From Jannaschia sp. W003 (GTDB taxonomy: Bacteria > Pseudomonadota > Alphaproteobacteria > Rhodobacterales > Rhodobacteraceae), in contig NZ_CP083539.1 in NCBI RefSeq assembly GCF_025144335.1, positions 2,729,501 through 2,793,500 of the forward strand: a DNA stretch of 64,000 nt, written 5' to 3'. The position numbers and the translations under genes were made by a program. Of the stretch, positions 37,313 to 45,009 are shown one piece after another. Under the pieces are notes generated by a model that saw only the letters and a program-made list of their open reading frames with translations, was not told the origin of the DNA and searched no databases. Position 1 is the first letter of the stretch; each line of letters begins with the position of its first letter.

Positions 37313-38166
37313 CGGCGCCCCGCCGCGGGCACGGCCATCAGCCAGTCGTCGCCCGGCACGTGGGGAAAGCCCCGGAAGTTCGCGGCGTTGCCGAAGGCGT
37401 CGCGGCAGGTGGCGAGCGCCTTGTCGCAGCCCACCTCCACCCGCGCCCGGTCGCCCACGGCAGGCACCGCACCGGGCGGCACCCATAGCTCCACAATCCG
37501 CACGCCGTTCGCCACGCGGTCCACCTTGATGGCCGCCGACAGCCCCGCCGCCGCCCCGTCCTCGAACCGCACGCGTCCGCGCGCGAGCCGCCCCGCCGCC
37601 ACCGCGCCCGCGCCGCCCAGGCGCAGCACCCGCCCCTCCCCCTCGACCGCCTGAACGGTGGCCACCGCCGAGCGTCCCGGCGCCTCCAGCCCCACGCCGC
37701 AGCGCGCGTCCCCCAGCACCGCGTCGCAGCGTCCGTGATAGACCCGCCCGCGCACCGCGTTCAGCGGCTCGGCCAGCCCGCGCAACTCTGCCGAGAAGCG
37801 CCCGCCGCCTTCCGTGATCTCGCCCAGCGTCCCCCGAAACAGCACCTCGAACGCCGACGGGTCGCGCCAGTCCACGAGGTAGCTCCACACCTCGGCCGCG
37901 TCCCAGCGCCCCGCCCGCACGTCCTCGGCGCGGATCGCGGCATCCGAAAGCGCGCCCGACACCGAGCCGTTGTCCACCGCCAGTCCCGTGCCCGTCTCGA
38001 TCGCCCCCGCCGCCAGAGCCGACGCGGCGCGGCAGACGCTGCCCTCCACGGCGAGGTCGCGGTCGTGGTCGGTGAACCCGAGCGTCGTCCCGTCGCGCCG
38101 CCGCACGACCCAGGCCCGTGCCACCGTCGAGGCCCCCGCGTCCATCCGCTCCGCGAGCGCGCTCAC
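37309..38166 (-). CDS. GTA gp13: DUF2163/BR0599-type baseplate hub protein
   Basis: A 285-residue protein with two phage-related parts: DUF2163 (ARAWVVRRRDGTTLGFTDHDRDL near the start) and a C-terminal BR0599-like region with conserved cysteines (GCDKALATCRDAFGNAANFRGF). RcGTA gp13 contributes to the baseplate hub and is a proposed iron-sulfur protein. GTG start overlapping gp12 as GTGA. Confidence 0.92.
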   Translation of the reverse strand: MSALAERMDAGASTVARAWVVRRRDGTTLGFTDHDRDLAVEGSVCRAASALAAGAIETGTGLAVDNGSVSGALSDAAIRAEDVRAGRWDAAEVWSYLVDWRDPSAFEVLFRGTLGEITEGGGRFSAELRGLAEPLNAVRGRVYHGRCDAVLGDARCGVGLEAPGRSAVATVQAVEGEGRVLRLGGAGAVAAGRLARGRVRFEDGAAAGLSAAIKVDRVANGVRIVELWVPPGAVPAVGDRARVEVGCDKALATCRDAFGNAANFRGFPHVPGDDWLMAVPAAGRR

Positions 38167-38798
38167 GTGCGGATCTCCACCACCGGCACATCCGGGATCT
38201 CGCCCGCCTCGAAGCCCGCCACGCTCGCGCGGATCGCGTCGGTGTCGAAGCGCACAGGGACGTCGAACTCGAACCCCGCCGTCACTTCCGTGCCCGCCGC
38301 CGGCGCGACCGGGAACCGCACCGTGCCGGTCGCCACGTCCACCTCGTAGTCCACGCCCTCGACCTGCTCGTCGTCGGACAGCCCCACCCGCACCGTGCCC
38401 GCGACCGGCTTCCGGATCGGCCGGTCGTAGCCCTGCTCGCCCGAGCGGTAGCGCTTCAGCAGCGTCCACTCCGTGCGCGCCCCGTCGCCGGTGCCGATGC
38501 GCTGGTCGTCGAAGTGCGGCTCCGCCGAGGGCAGCCCCGAGCGATGGTCCGCCCAGTCCTTCCAGCGGAACCCGTGCAGCCGCCCGCGCCGCGCCTCGAA
38601 GAAGGCCACCACCTCGGCCACGTCGTCGAGCGAGCGCAGCCCCAGCCCCGCGTCGTAGCGCCGCCGCGAATGGGCCCAGGGCGTGTTGCGCTCCTCCCAT
38701 CCGTTCGAGAGCGTGACCACCTCGGTCCTGCGCTCCGGGCCGCCCGCGGAGCCGAAGCTCAGGCGCGCGGGGAATCGTATCTCGTGGAATGCGGTCAT
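38163..38798 (-). CDS. GTA gp12: DUF2460 distal tail protein
   Basis: A 211-residue DUF2460 protein: FHEIRFPARLSFGSAGGPERRTEVVTL, ERNTPWAHSRRRYDAGLGLRSLDDVAEVVAFFEARRGRLHGFRWKDWADHRS. In RcGTA this is the distal tail component joining tube and baseplate. ATG start, 7 bases after the gp11 stop. Intact and of normal size. Confidence 0.94.
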   Translation of the reverse strand: MTAFHEIRFPARLSFGSAGGPERRTEVVTLSNGWEERNTPWAHSRRRYDAGLGLRSLDDVAEVVAFFEARRGRLHGFRWKDWADHRSGLPSAEPHFDDQRIGTGDGARTEWTLLKRYRSGEQGYDRPIRKPVAGTVRVGLSDDEQVEGVDYEVDVATGTVRFPVAPAAGTEVTAGFEFDVPVRFDTDAIRASVAGFEAGEIPDVPVVEIRT

Positions 38799-38805
38799 GG
38801 TTGCC

Positions 38806-39432
38806 TCACCGGTTGCGGGCCGCGCGCCCGAGGGCGCGGGTCATCTGCGCGGCGATCTGCGTGCGCGAGCGGCGGAAGCCCTCCACGTCCGGCGTGGACA
38901 CGTTCACCGTGACGTGCGCCGCGCCGCCGCCGCCCGCCGCCACGCCCAGCCGCCCGTCGGCGCCGCGCGCGAGGGGCAGGATCGCCTCCGGCCCCGCCTC
39001 GCCCATCACGCCCGCGCCGCCGCGCATCGCGAAGGGTACCGGGCCGTCCACCACGCCGCCCCGCGCGAAGGGCGTCACCCGCCCCACCGCGCCGCCCGCG
39101 CCGAACAGCCCCTCGACGCCCGCCGCGAGCGCCCCGCCCAGCGCGCCCTGCACGGGCCGCAACGCCGCCCCGTAGGCCGCCCGGCTCAGCGAGCGGGCCA
39201 CGCCCTCCAGCGCGCCGCTCAGGCGCTGGCCGTCGAACACCACCCCGTCGAAGGCCCGCCGGAGGCCCCGCCCGACCACGCGGCCCATGCCGTCCGCCTC
39301 GCGCGCCGCGCGGCTCATTGATGCCTCCAGCGCGCCCAGCTCCGCCGAGAAGCTCGCCGCCACCGCCTCGGCCCCGCCCGCCTGCGCCTCCAGCGCCGCC
39401 AGCGCGTCCTCCAGCCCGTCGAGTTCACTCAT
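38806..39432 (-). CDS. GTA gp11: tail tape measure protein
   Basis: A 208-residue Gly/Ala-rich helical protein whose short length suits the short RcGTA-type tail. It ends in VTPFARGGVVDGPVPFAMRGGAGVMGEAGPEAILPL, the tape-measure C-terminal signature common to lambda-like phages. The ATG at 39432 is favoured over the preceding GTG because GGAGG is spaced correctly only for the ATG. The start overlaps gp10.1. Confidence 0.9.
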   Translation of the reverse strand: MSELDGLEDALAALEAQAGGAEAVAASFSAELGALEASMSRAAREADGMGRVVGRGLRRAFDGVVFDGQRLSGALEGVARSLSRAAYGAALRPVQGALGGALAAGVEGLFGAGGAVGRVTPFARGGVVDGPVPFAMRGGAGVMGEAGPEAILPLARGADGRLGVAAGGGGAAHVTVNVSTPDVEGFRRSRTQIAAQMTRALGRAARNR

Positions 39433-39619
39433 CACCGTCCTCCTTGTCCGGGAAGCGCCGCGCCAGGGCCTCGAGCCCAGCGCGGTCCATGGGCAGCCGC
39501 CCGCCCTCGACGCCCAGGAGGAACGCCAGCTCCGCCGGCGTCAGGCGCCAGAACGCCGCGGGCGCCAGTCCCAGCCCCCGCATCCCCGCCCGCATCAGCG
39601 CGGGCCAGTCGAGCCTCAC
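39425..39619 (-). CDS. GTA gp10.1: small tail assembly chaperone-like protein
   Basis: A 64-residue protein with the conserved pattern LDWPALMRAGMRGLGLAPAAFWRLTPAELAFLLG of the rcc01693/Phage_TAC_6-type family. It probably acts with gp10 in tail tube assembly. GTG start at 39619 overlaps the gp10 stop as GTGA. Confidence 0.88.
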   Translation of the reverse strand: MRLDWPALMRAGMRGLGLAPAAFWRLTPAELAFLLGVEGGRLPMDRAGLEALARRFPDKEDGDE

Positions 39620-39942
39620 GTGGACGGCCCCGGCAGCGCGAAGCCGCGCGCCAGGAGAAGGCCCGCGATCCGCGCCGCCTCCACCGGGCCGCCCCCGATC
39701 TCGCCTTCCAGCAGCGCGGCGGCGCGGCCCTCCCAGCCGCCGCCGCGCAGGCCCGCCAGCAGCACTGCCACCACGTCGCGGGTGCGGAACCGCCCCGCCT
39801 CGAAGCGCGCCACCAGCGCCACCAGCCCGTCGCCTTCGCCCAGCTCCGCCTCCAGCGCGGCCAGCGCGCCCAGCGTCAGCCGCAGCACGCGGCGGCGCCC
39901 GTCAAGCACCAGCGCCGCCTCGCCCGCCCAGGGGTTCGTCAA
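39616..39942 (-). CDS. GTA gp10: tail assembly chaperone-like protein
   Basis: A 108-residue protein beginning TNPWAGEAALVLDGRRRVLRLTLGALAALEAELG, the RcGTA gp10/Phage_TAC_11 type. The start is a TTG at 39942, overlapping the gp9 stop as TTGA with GGTGGAG upstream; homology begins right at it. In tailed phages this position often encodes a chaperone pair for tape measure and tube. Confidence 0.88.
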   Translation of the reverse strand: MTNPWAGEAALVLDGRRRVLRLTLGALAALEAELGEGDGLVALVARFEAGRFRTRDVVAVLLAGLRGGGWEGRAAALLEGEIGGGPVEAARIAGLLLARGFALPGPST

Positions 39943-40364
39943 GGCTCCACCCCGATCGGCGAGAACGTCAGCTCGCCCGCAGAGGCCAGGCTCACCTCGT
40001 AGGTGGCCTCGCCGTCGTGGGCGCCCGCGTACTCCAGCGCCGTGATCTGGAACGGACCCTCGACGATGCCGAAGTCCGGCAGGATCACCTGCCAGCGCAC
40101 CACCGCCCCGTCGAAGAACAGGGCGCGCGCGCGGGCGTCGGTCGCCTCGTCGCGGAACACGCCCGCGCCCGAGACCGAGGCGGTGCGGATGCCCGCGTTC
40201 CCCAGCAGCTCGCGCCAGCCGCCGGGGCTGCCGATCGCGGTGACGTCCACCGGCGCCGCGTTGAAGCTCAGGCGCGTGGTGCGCAGCCCGGCGAAGGTCT
40301 CGAAGACCAGGTTTCCGTCGATATCGACCTTGAGCAGCAGGTCGCTGCCGTTCTGTGCCGCCAT
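39939..40364 (-). CDS. GTA gp9: major tail protein
   Basis: A 141-residue beta-rich tube protein: AAQNGSDLLLKVDIDGNLVFETFAGLRTTRLSFNAAPVDVTAIGS, GAGVFRDEATDARARALFFDGAVVRWQVILPDFGIVEGPFQI. This matches TIGR02126-type phage major tail proteins. AAGGAGG precedes the ATG, a stronger ribosome-binding site than most neighbours, fitting a high-copy structural protein. Confidence 0.94.
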   Translation of the reverse strand: MAAQNGSDLLLKVDIDGNLVFETFAGLRTTRLSFNAAPVDVTAIGSPGGWRELLGNAGIRTASVSGAGVFRDEATDARARALFFDGAVVRWQVILPDFGIVEGPFQITALEYAGAHDGEATYEVSLASAGELTFSPIGVEP

Positions 40365-40375
40365 GGGAGCCTCCT

Positions 40376-40777
40376 TCAGTTCTCGATCCGCGCGCGGAAG
40401 GTCAGGTCCACGCGCCGCGTGCCGTCCCGCCGGTCGCGCCGCGCGCGTGCGCCGCGCAGCGCGATCCCCAGCAGGCGCCCTGCGTCCAGCGCGACCCCCG
40501 CCTCCAGCACCGCCTCGACCCGGGCCGCCGCGCGCTTGGCGCCCGCGTAGCCCTCGGCGGCGGTCACCACGCTGACCTGGAAGTCGTGCACCGCGACGAC
40601 GCCGCCCCGGTGCGCGGTGCGCGAGACCCGCTCGGGGCCCAGCGCCACGTAGGTTTCCGGCGGCCCCGCCCGGGGCGCCGCGTCGAACACGCCGCCCACC
40701 AGGGCGGCCAGCGGTCCGTCCGCGGTCAATGCGGCGAAGCAGGCGCGCTGCAGCGCCTCGCTCGACCCGAAACTCAT
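40376..40777 (-). CDS. GTA gp8: DUF3168 tail terminator-like protein
   Basis: A 133-residue DUF3168 protein (SSEALQRACFAALTADGPLAALVGGVFDAAP, ETYVALGPE, VHDFQVSVVTA, RVDLTFRARIE). RcGTA gp8 caps the tail tube next to the head. The ATG overlaps the gp7 stop as ATGA. An in-frame ATG-free extension upstream is ignored. Confidence 0.92.
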   Translation of the reverse strand: MSFGSSEALQRACFAALTADGPLAALVGGVFDAAPRAGPPETYVALGPERVSRTAHRGGVVAVHDFQVSVVTAAEGYAGAKRAAARVEAVLEAGVALDAGRLLGIALRGARARRDRRDGTRRVDLTFRARIEN

Positions 40778-41121
40778 GCGCCGTCCCCCTCGATCCACTC
40801 GCGCGCGAAGCAGACGAGGAAGCGCCCCGAGGGATCGTCCTCGTGCACCGCCTCCACCGCGAAGAGCCGCGCGCCGTCCCGCAGCCGGTCGCCCGGCGCG
40901 GGGCGGCCCGGGTGGCCCTGGGGCAGCGCGTGGCAGGTGATCCGCACCCGCAGCCGGGGCACCGCGCCCGTCTCCGTGACCCGCACGCCGCCCGACCGGG
41001 CGTCCACCTCGGCCCAGAGCGTGCCGCGCGACTCCCAGCCCTCCGCATAGCCCCCGGCCCCGTCGCCGGTGCGCACGGGCACCAGCCGATCCAGCCGGCG
41101 CGTCAGCCGCGGCCCGCTCAT
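40774..41121 (-). CDS. GTA gp7: head-tail joining (stopper) protein
   Basis: A 115-residue Phage_H_T_join-type protein: RLTRRLDRLVPVRTGDGAGGYAEGWESRGTLWAEVDARSG, RVRITCHALPQGHPGRPAPGDRLRDGARLFAVEAV. It connects head and tail. The ATG overlaps the gp6 stop as ATGA. Confidence 0.92.
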   Translation of the reverse strand: MSGPRLTRRLDRLVPVRTGDGAGGYAEGWESRGTLWAEVDARSGGVRVTETGAVPRLRVRITCHALPQGHPGRPAPGDRLRDGARLFAVEAVHEDDPSGRFLVCFAREWIEGDGA

Positions 41122-41666
41122 GCGCGGCCCAGCCGCAGCACGCGGCACGGCGCGACGAGCCGCCGGGCCGCCGCCTTCAGCGCGTCCGAGGGGTCGCCTC
41201 CCTCCAGCGCCTCCGCCTCCAGCAGCACGGCCTCCCAGAGCGATGCGGGCACGTCGGACCACGCCGTGCGACCGGCCCGCACGACCAGACGCACCCGCGC
41301 CCCCGCCACGAGCGCGCGCGCGAGGCAGAGGCGGGTGCGGGCCCCGTCGCGCTCGCGCACCGCCCCTTCCAGGCCCACGGGCACGCCGTCCACCTCCAGC
41401 GAGACCACCTCCGAGACGGGCGCCAGCGGCACCGTCAGCAGCCGGCCGCCCGGCGCGCGTCCCTCCAGCACCGCCTCGTGATCGAGCAGCGCCTCGCCCG
41501 CGCGCGCGCCCACCGCCGCGAGCGAGGCCCGCAGCACCTCGGCGAGCCGTGCCCACCGCCCGGCCTCGGTGTCCCAGCCGACCGGCAGCCGCAGCCGCAC
41601 GGCGAGGGCGTCCACCGGCAGGGCGGCCTCGGCCACCTCGCCGCGGTTGGTTACGTCAAGGGTCAT
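41118..41666 (-). CDS. GTA gp6: head-tail connector (adaptor) protein
   Basis: A 182-residue phiE125 gp8/TIGR02215-type connector: LPVDALAVRLRLPVGWDTEAGRWARLAEVLRASLAAVGARAGEALL, with VPASLWEAVLLEAEALEGGDPSDALKAAARRLVAPCRVLRLG at the C-terminus. It docks under the portal. It is separated from the capsid gene by 174 bases of very GC-rich hairpin-forming sequence. Confidence 0.9.
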   Translation of the reverse strand: MTLDVTNRGEVAEAALPVDALAVRLRLPVGWDTEAGRWARLAEVLRASLAAVGARAGEALLDHEAVLEGRAPGGRLLTVPLAPVSEVVSLEVDGVPVGLEGAVRERDGARTRLCLARALVAGARVRLVVRAGRTAWSDVPASLWEAVLLEAEALEGGDPSDALKAAARRLVAPCRVLRLGRA

Positions 41667-41742
41667 CGCGATCTCCCTGGGTTTGAGTGACGGGGCCGAG
41701 CGGCCGCCCATGCGGACAAGCCGGAAACCGCCCGGCCCCGCG

Positions 41743-41830
41743 CCCCGGCCCGGGGGCCGGGGACCTCGCCGTCCCGCCCGCCGGGCGCGGCGCGCGCGGC
41801 GGGCCGCCGGTCCCCCGACCCGGGGACCGG
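41743..41830 (-). terminator. Two strong hairpins after the major capsid gene, possible attenuator
   Basis: Perfect stems CCGGTCCCC/GGGGACCGG (41807-41830, loop of 6), starting 10 bases after the capsid stop, and CCCCGGCC/GGCCGGGG (41743-41762, loop of 4). They lie in the only sizeable intergenic gap of the cluster. Neither has a U run, so they may be partial terminators or mRNA-stabilising structures that raise capsid yield. Confidence 0.5.
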
Positions 41831-41840
41831 CCGGGACGGG

Positions 41841-42989
41841 TCAGCTCGCGGCGATCCGCAGGAGCTTGATCGCCGCGAAGTCGGTCACGTCGCCGCCCAC
41901 GCGCTTGGTGGCGTAGAACAACACGTGCGGCTTGGCCGAGAACGGGTCGCGCAGCACCCGCAGGTCGGGCCGCTCCGCGATCGTGTAGCCCGCGCGGAAG
42001 TCGCCGAAGGCGATCGCCAGCGCGCCCGCGGCGATGTCGGGCATGTCCTCGGAGATCAGCACCGGGTAGCCCATGAGCTGCGCGGGCTGGCCCGCCGCCA
42101 GGCTGTCGGACCACAGGAACCGCCCGTCGGCGTCCTTCATCTTGCGCACCGCACCGGCGGTCTTGGAGTTCATCACGAAGGTGGCGTTGGCCCGGTAGCG
42201 CGCGCCCAGCGCGTAGACGAGGTCCACCAGCGCCGCCGCCGGGTCGGTCTCCGAGAAGTCCGCCGCCGCGCCCGAGGGCACGGTGCCGAGGTTGCCCCAC
42301 GTCCACGAGGCGTCGTCCACGGCGGTGTAGGTCAGGAAGCCGCGCGGCTTGTCGGAGCCGTCGCCCGCCACGAAGGCCTGCGCCTCGGCACGCGCGAACT
42401 TGTCGGCGATGCGCCGCGCGAGCCACGTCTCCACGTCGAAGGCCGCGTCGTCGAGCAACCGCTGCGAGGCCTTGGGCATCGCCGCCAGCTCATGGAGCGG
42501 GATCGAGATGCGGTCGAACTGCGGGCTCGCGGTCTCGCCCGCCGCGGCCGTCTCCGTGGCCCAGCCCGCACCGATGTCGGCGTGGTCCACCAGCACGTCG
42601 TAGGAGGTCGCCTCCACGTTCACCACCGACGCCACCGAACGGATCGAGGCGGCCGAGCGCAGCACCGTGGAGACCGTCTCAGCGGTCTGCGGATCCACTA
42701 GGTAGCCCCCGTCGGCGGACACGGCGGTGTTCATCGCCTTGCCCTCGAGGCTGAGGGAGCGCAGCCCGTCGTCGTCGCCCGAGCGCAGGTAGCTGCCCAT
42801 CGCCTCGGCGTGGGGGGCGCCGGCGGCGGCGGCGGCGGAGTCCAGGGGCGGGCGGGCGTGCTTGGTATTCATGCGGATGCGTTCTTCCTGCTGTTCCATG
42901 CGTTCCTCGATGCGGCGCTGGAAGCGCCCTACGTCGCCGACGAGCCCCGTCAGCGCCTCGGCGACCTCGCCGATGCCGTCTTCGGCCAT
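41841..42989 (-). CDS. GTA gp5: major capsid protein (HK97 fold)
   Basis: A 382-residue HK97-type capsid protein. The N-terminal 100 residues are a charged coiled coil (FQRRIEERMEQQEERIRMN) that serves as scaffold and is removed by the gp4 protease in the family. The mature part has MNTAVSADGGYLVDPQTAETV, the E-loop region and GGDVTDFAAIKLLRIAAS at the end. GGAG precedes the ATG at 42989; the GTG/ATG extension upstream overlaps gp4 and is not favoured. Confidence 0.95.
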   Translation of the reverse strand: MAEDGIGEVAEALTGLVGDVGRFQRRIEERMEQQEERIRMNTKHARPPLDSAAAAAGAPHAEAMGSYLRSGDDDGLRSLSLEGKAMNTAVSADGGYLVDPQTAETVSTVLRSAASIRSVASVVNVEATSYDVLVDHADIGAGWATETAAAGETASPQFDRISIPLHELAAMPKASQRLLDDAAFDVETWLARRIADKFARAEAQAFVAGDGSDKPRGFLTYTAVDDASWTWGNLGTVPSGAAADFSETDPAAALVDLVYALGARYRANATFVMNSKTAGAVRKMKDADGRFLWSDSLAAGQPAQLMGYPVLISEDMPDIAAGALAIAFGDFRAGYTIAERPDLRVLRDPFSAKPHVLFYATKRVGGDVTDFAAIKLLRIAAS

Positions 42990-43024
42990 GGCCGATCTCC
43001 TCTTCCGGTGGTGGGGGGCGCGCC

Positions 43025-43549
43025 TCACAGGGCGGCCAGTTCGCGGCGCGCCTCGCGCAGCGCGCGCGCCAGGTCGCGGGCGCGGGCCTTGCGGCCCACC
43101 CGCGCGTCAGGGAGCATCGGGAAGGTCACCAGCGACACCTCCCACAGCTCCAGCTCGTGCAGCCGCCGCCGGCCTTCGGCGTCGCGCGTGGCGCGCTTCA
43201 CCCGGTAGCCGATCGACAGCCCGTCCAGCGCGCCGGCCTCGACCAGCGCCGCCGCCTCGCGGCCCAGCGCCACGTCCCGCAGAAGCCGCCCCCGGACGAA
43301 GAGGCCGCGCCCGTCCTCGCGCACCTCGTCCCATACGCCGATCACGCGCGAGGGATCGTGCTGCCAGAGCATCCGCACCCGCCCGCCCTCGGCGTGGAGG
43401 CGCGCCAAGCAGTCGCAGTAGGCGCCCGGCTCCACCACGTCGCGCCCGTCGTCCTCGACGCCGAACAGCGAGGCGTAGCCCGAGATGCGCGCGCCCTCCT
43501 CCAGACGCAGCGCTTCCGCCGCCGCGGCCTTGCGTTCCAAGCCCTCCAT
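43025..43549 (-). CDS. GTA gp4: prohead protease (S78 family)
   Basis: A 174-residue serine protease that matures the capsid. ARISGYASLFGVEDDGRDVVEPGAY opens the domain; the catalytic His64 is in LWQHDPSRVIG and Ser112 is in GALDGLSIGYRV. Length and order match RcGTA gp4. ATG at 43549 with GGAGGCCC upstream. Confidence 0.95.
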   Translation of the reverse strand: MEGLERKAAAAEALRLEEGARISGYASLFGVEDDGRDVVEPGAYCDCLARLHAEGGRVRMLWQHDPSRVIGVWDEVREDGRGLFVRGRLLRDVALGREAAALVEAGALDGLSIGYRVKRATRDAEGRRRLHELELWEVSLVTFPMLPDARVGRKARARDLARALREARRELAAL

Positions 43550-43571
43550 GGGGGCCTCCTTTCGCTCCAGA

Positions 43572-43805
43572 TCAGATTGCCAGCAGCAGCTTCACGCCCT
43601 GCGCGAGGATCGCGCCCACGACCCCCATGACCGCCAGCCACAGCCGCCGCTCCAGCCGCTCCAGCGCCACCTCGATGCCCCGGAGCCGGAAGGCGAGCGC
43701 GTCCCAGCGCTCGTCCATCACCCGCTCGTTGGCCTCGATCCGGGCGTTGGCCGCGTCGAACGGCGCGTAGAGGAAGCGCGAGCCGGTGCGGCCCTCGCCG
43801 CTCAT
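43572..43805 (-). CDS. GTA gp3.5 (rcc01685 family) small head-formation protein
   Basis: A 77-residue protein with a charged helical N-terminus (FDAANARIEANERVMDERWDALAFRLRGIEVALERLERRL) and a C-terminal hydrophobic helix (LAVMGVVGAILAQGVKLLL). It occupies the rcc01685 position between portal and protease. The ATG overlaps the portal stop as ATGA. Confidence 0.85.
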   Translation of the reverse strand: MSGEGRTGSRFLYAPFDAANARIEANERVMDERWDALAFRLRGIEVALERLERRLWLAVMGVVGAILAQGVKLLLAI

Positions 43806-44953
43806 GCGTCCCCGGCAGGCGGCAGGCCCAGCATCGCCCGCTTCTCGGCGTCGGACAGGAACGCCGCCTCGCCGATCCGCCGCCACTCGCCGTCGCGCTC
43901 CGACTGCAGCGCCGGGACGCGGTCGCGGTCGGCCTCCAGCCGGATGCGCTCGCCGCCGTGGTCGGCCAGCCAAGCGCCCAGCCCCTCGCAGACGCGCCCC
44001 ACCAGGGGCAGCACGGTCAGGCGGTAGAAGGCGCGGTTGGCCTCGGCGTAGTTGGCGTAGGTGGCGTCCCCCGGGATCCCCAGCATCATCGGCGGCACCC
44101 CGAAGGCCGTGGCGATCTCGCGCGCCGCCGCCTCCTTGGTGCGCTGGAACTCCATGTCCGACGGCGAGAAGCCCATCGGCTTCCAGTCCAGCCCCCCGTC
44201 CAGCAGCATCGGGCGCCCCGCGTTGCGCGCGCCCTGGTGGCTCGCCTCCAGCTCCGCGCTCAGGCGGTCGAACTGCTCGGCCGACATCTCCTCGCCGCCG
44301 TTCACGATCGCCCCCGAGGGCCGCGCCGCGTTGTCCAGCAGCGCCTTCGACCACGCCGAGGCCGCGTTGTGCACGTCCACCGCGCCGGCGGCGGCCGTCA
44401 TGGGCGACAGCCCGTAGTGGTCGTCCGAGGGGTGGAAGAACCGCAGGTGCGCTACGGGCGACACCTCGCCCACCCGGAAGCGGTGCGTGCGCCCGCCCAT
44501 CGCGTAGTCGTAGCCCACCGGCCAGCCGTCCGCGCCGGGCACCACCGACATCCGGTCCGAGCGCAGCACGTGCAGCTCGTCGGGCCAGCCGCCCGGCCCC
44601 ACCGCCTCCACGTAGGCGTTGCCCGTCAAGAGGAGCTGCCCGTAGCACGCCTCCAGGAACTCGGTGCGTCCCTGCGCCGGGTTGGGCCGCTCCAGCCGGT
44701 CCAGAACGGGATGCACCGCGAAGCGCCCCTCGCGCCCGGCGACGGCCACCGGCACGGCCGCGGCCGCCTCGGCGATCAGCTTCACGCAGCGGTGGCCCAC
44801 CGGGTTGGTCTGGAACCCCAGCCGCATCAGGGTCCCCGTGTCGCGCGCCGACCACACCGGCCGCCCCGACGCGCCCCACGCCGCCACGCGCCCCGCCGCG
44901 CTGCGCTTGCGCTCCGGCGCCGCCGCCTCCGCCTTGCTGCCCCATCCGAACAT
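43802..44953 (-). CDS. GTA gp3: portal protein
   Basis: A 383-residue HK97-type portal protein: FGWGSKAEA start, VGHRCVKLIAEAAAAVPVAV, HPVLDRLERPNPAQGRTEFLEACYGQLLLTGNAYVE, the AFGVPPMMLGIPGDATYANYAEANRAFY segment. It forms the dodecameric DNA channel at a capsid vertex. GGGAGGA precedes the ATG at 44953. The continuous frame upstream is gp2 read out of phase. Confidence 0.95.
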   Translation of the reverse strand: MFGWGSKAEAAAPERKRSAAGRVAAWGASGRPVWSARDTGTLMRLGFQTNPVGHRCVKLIAEAAAAVPVAVAGREGRFAVHPVLDRLERPNPAQGRTEFLEACYGQLLLTGNAYVEAVGPGGWPDELHVLRSDRMSVVPGADGWPVGYDYAMGGRTHRFRVGEVSPVAHLRFFHPSDDHYGLSPMTAAAGAVDVHNAASAWSKALLDNAARPSGAIVNGGEEMSAEQFDRLSAELEASHQGARNAGRPMLLDGGLDWKPMGFSPSDMEFQRTKEAAAREIATAFGVPPMMLGIPGDATYANYAEANRAFYRLTVLPLVGRVCEGLGAWLADHGGERIRLEADRDRVPALQSERDGEWRRIGEAAFLSDAEKRAMLGLPPAGDA

Positions 44954-44983
44954 CGTCCGTCCTCCCGTGCCGCCCAAAGAAGA

Positions 44984-45002
44984 GGGGGCCGCGAAGGCCC
45001 CC
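44984..45002 (-). terminator. Hairpin between terminase and portal genes
   Basis: On the minus strand GGGGGCC-TTCGC-GGCCCCC is followed by TCTTCTTTGG, a terminator-like layout, in the 56-base gp2-gp3 gap. It may lower read-through from gp2 or protect the downstream RNA end. Confidence 0.45.
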
Positions 45003-45009
45003 GGTCCCG

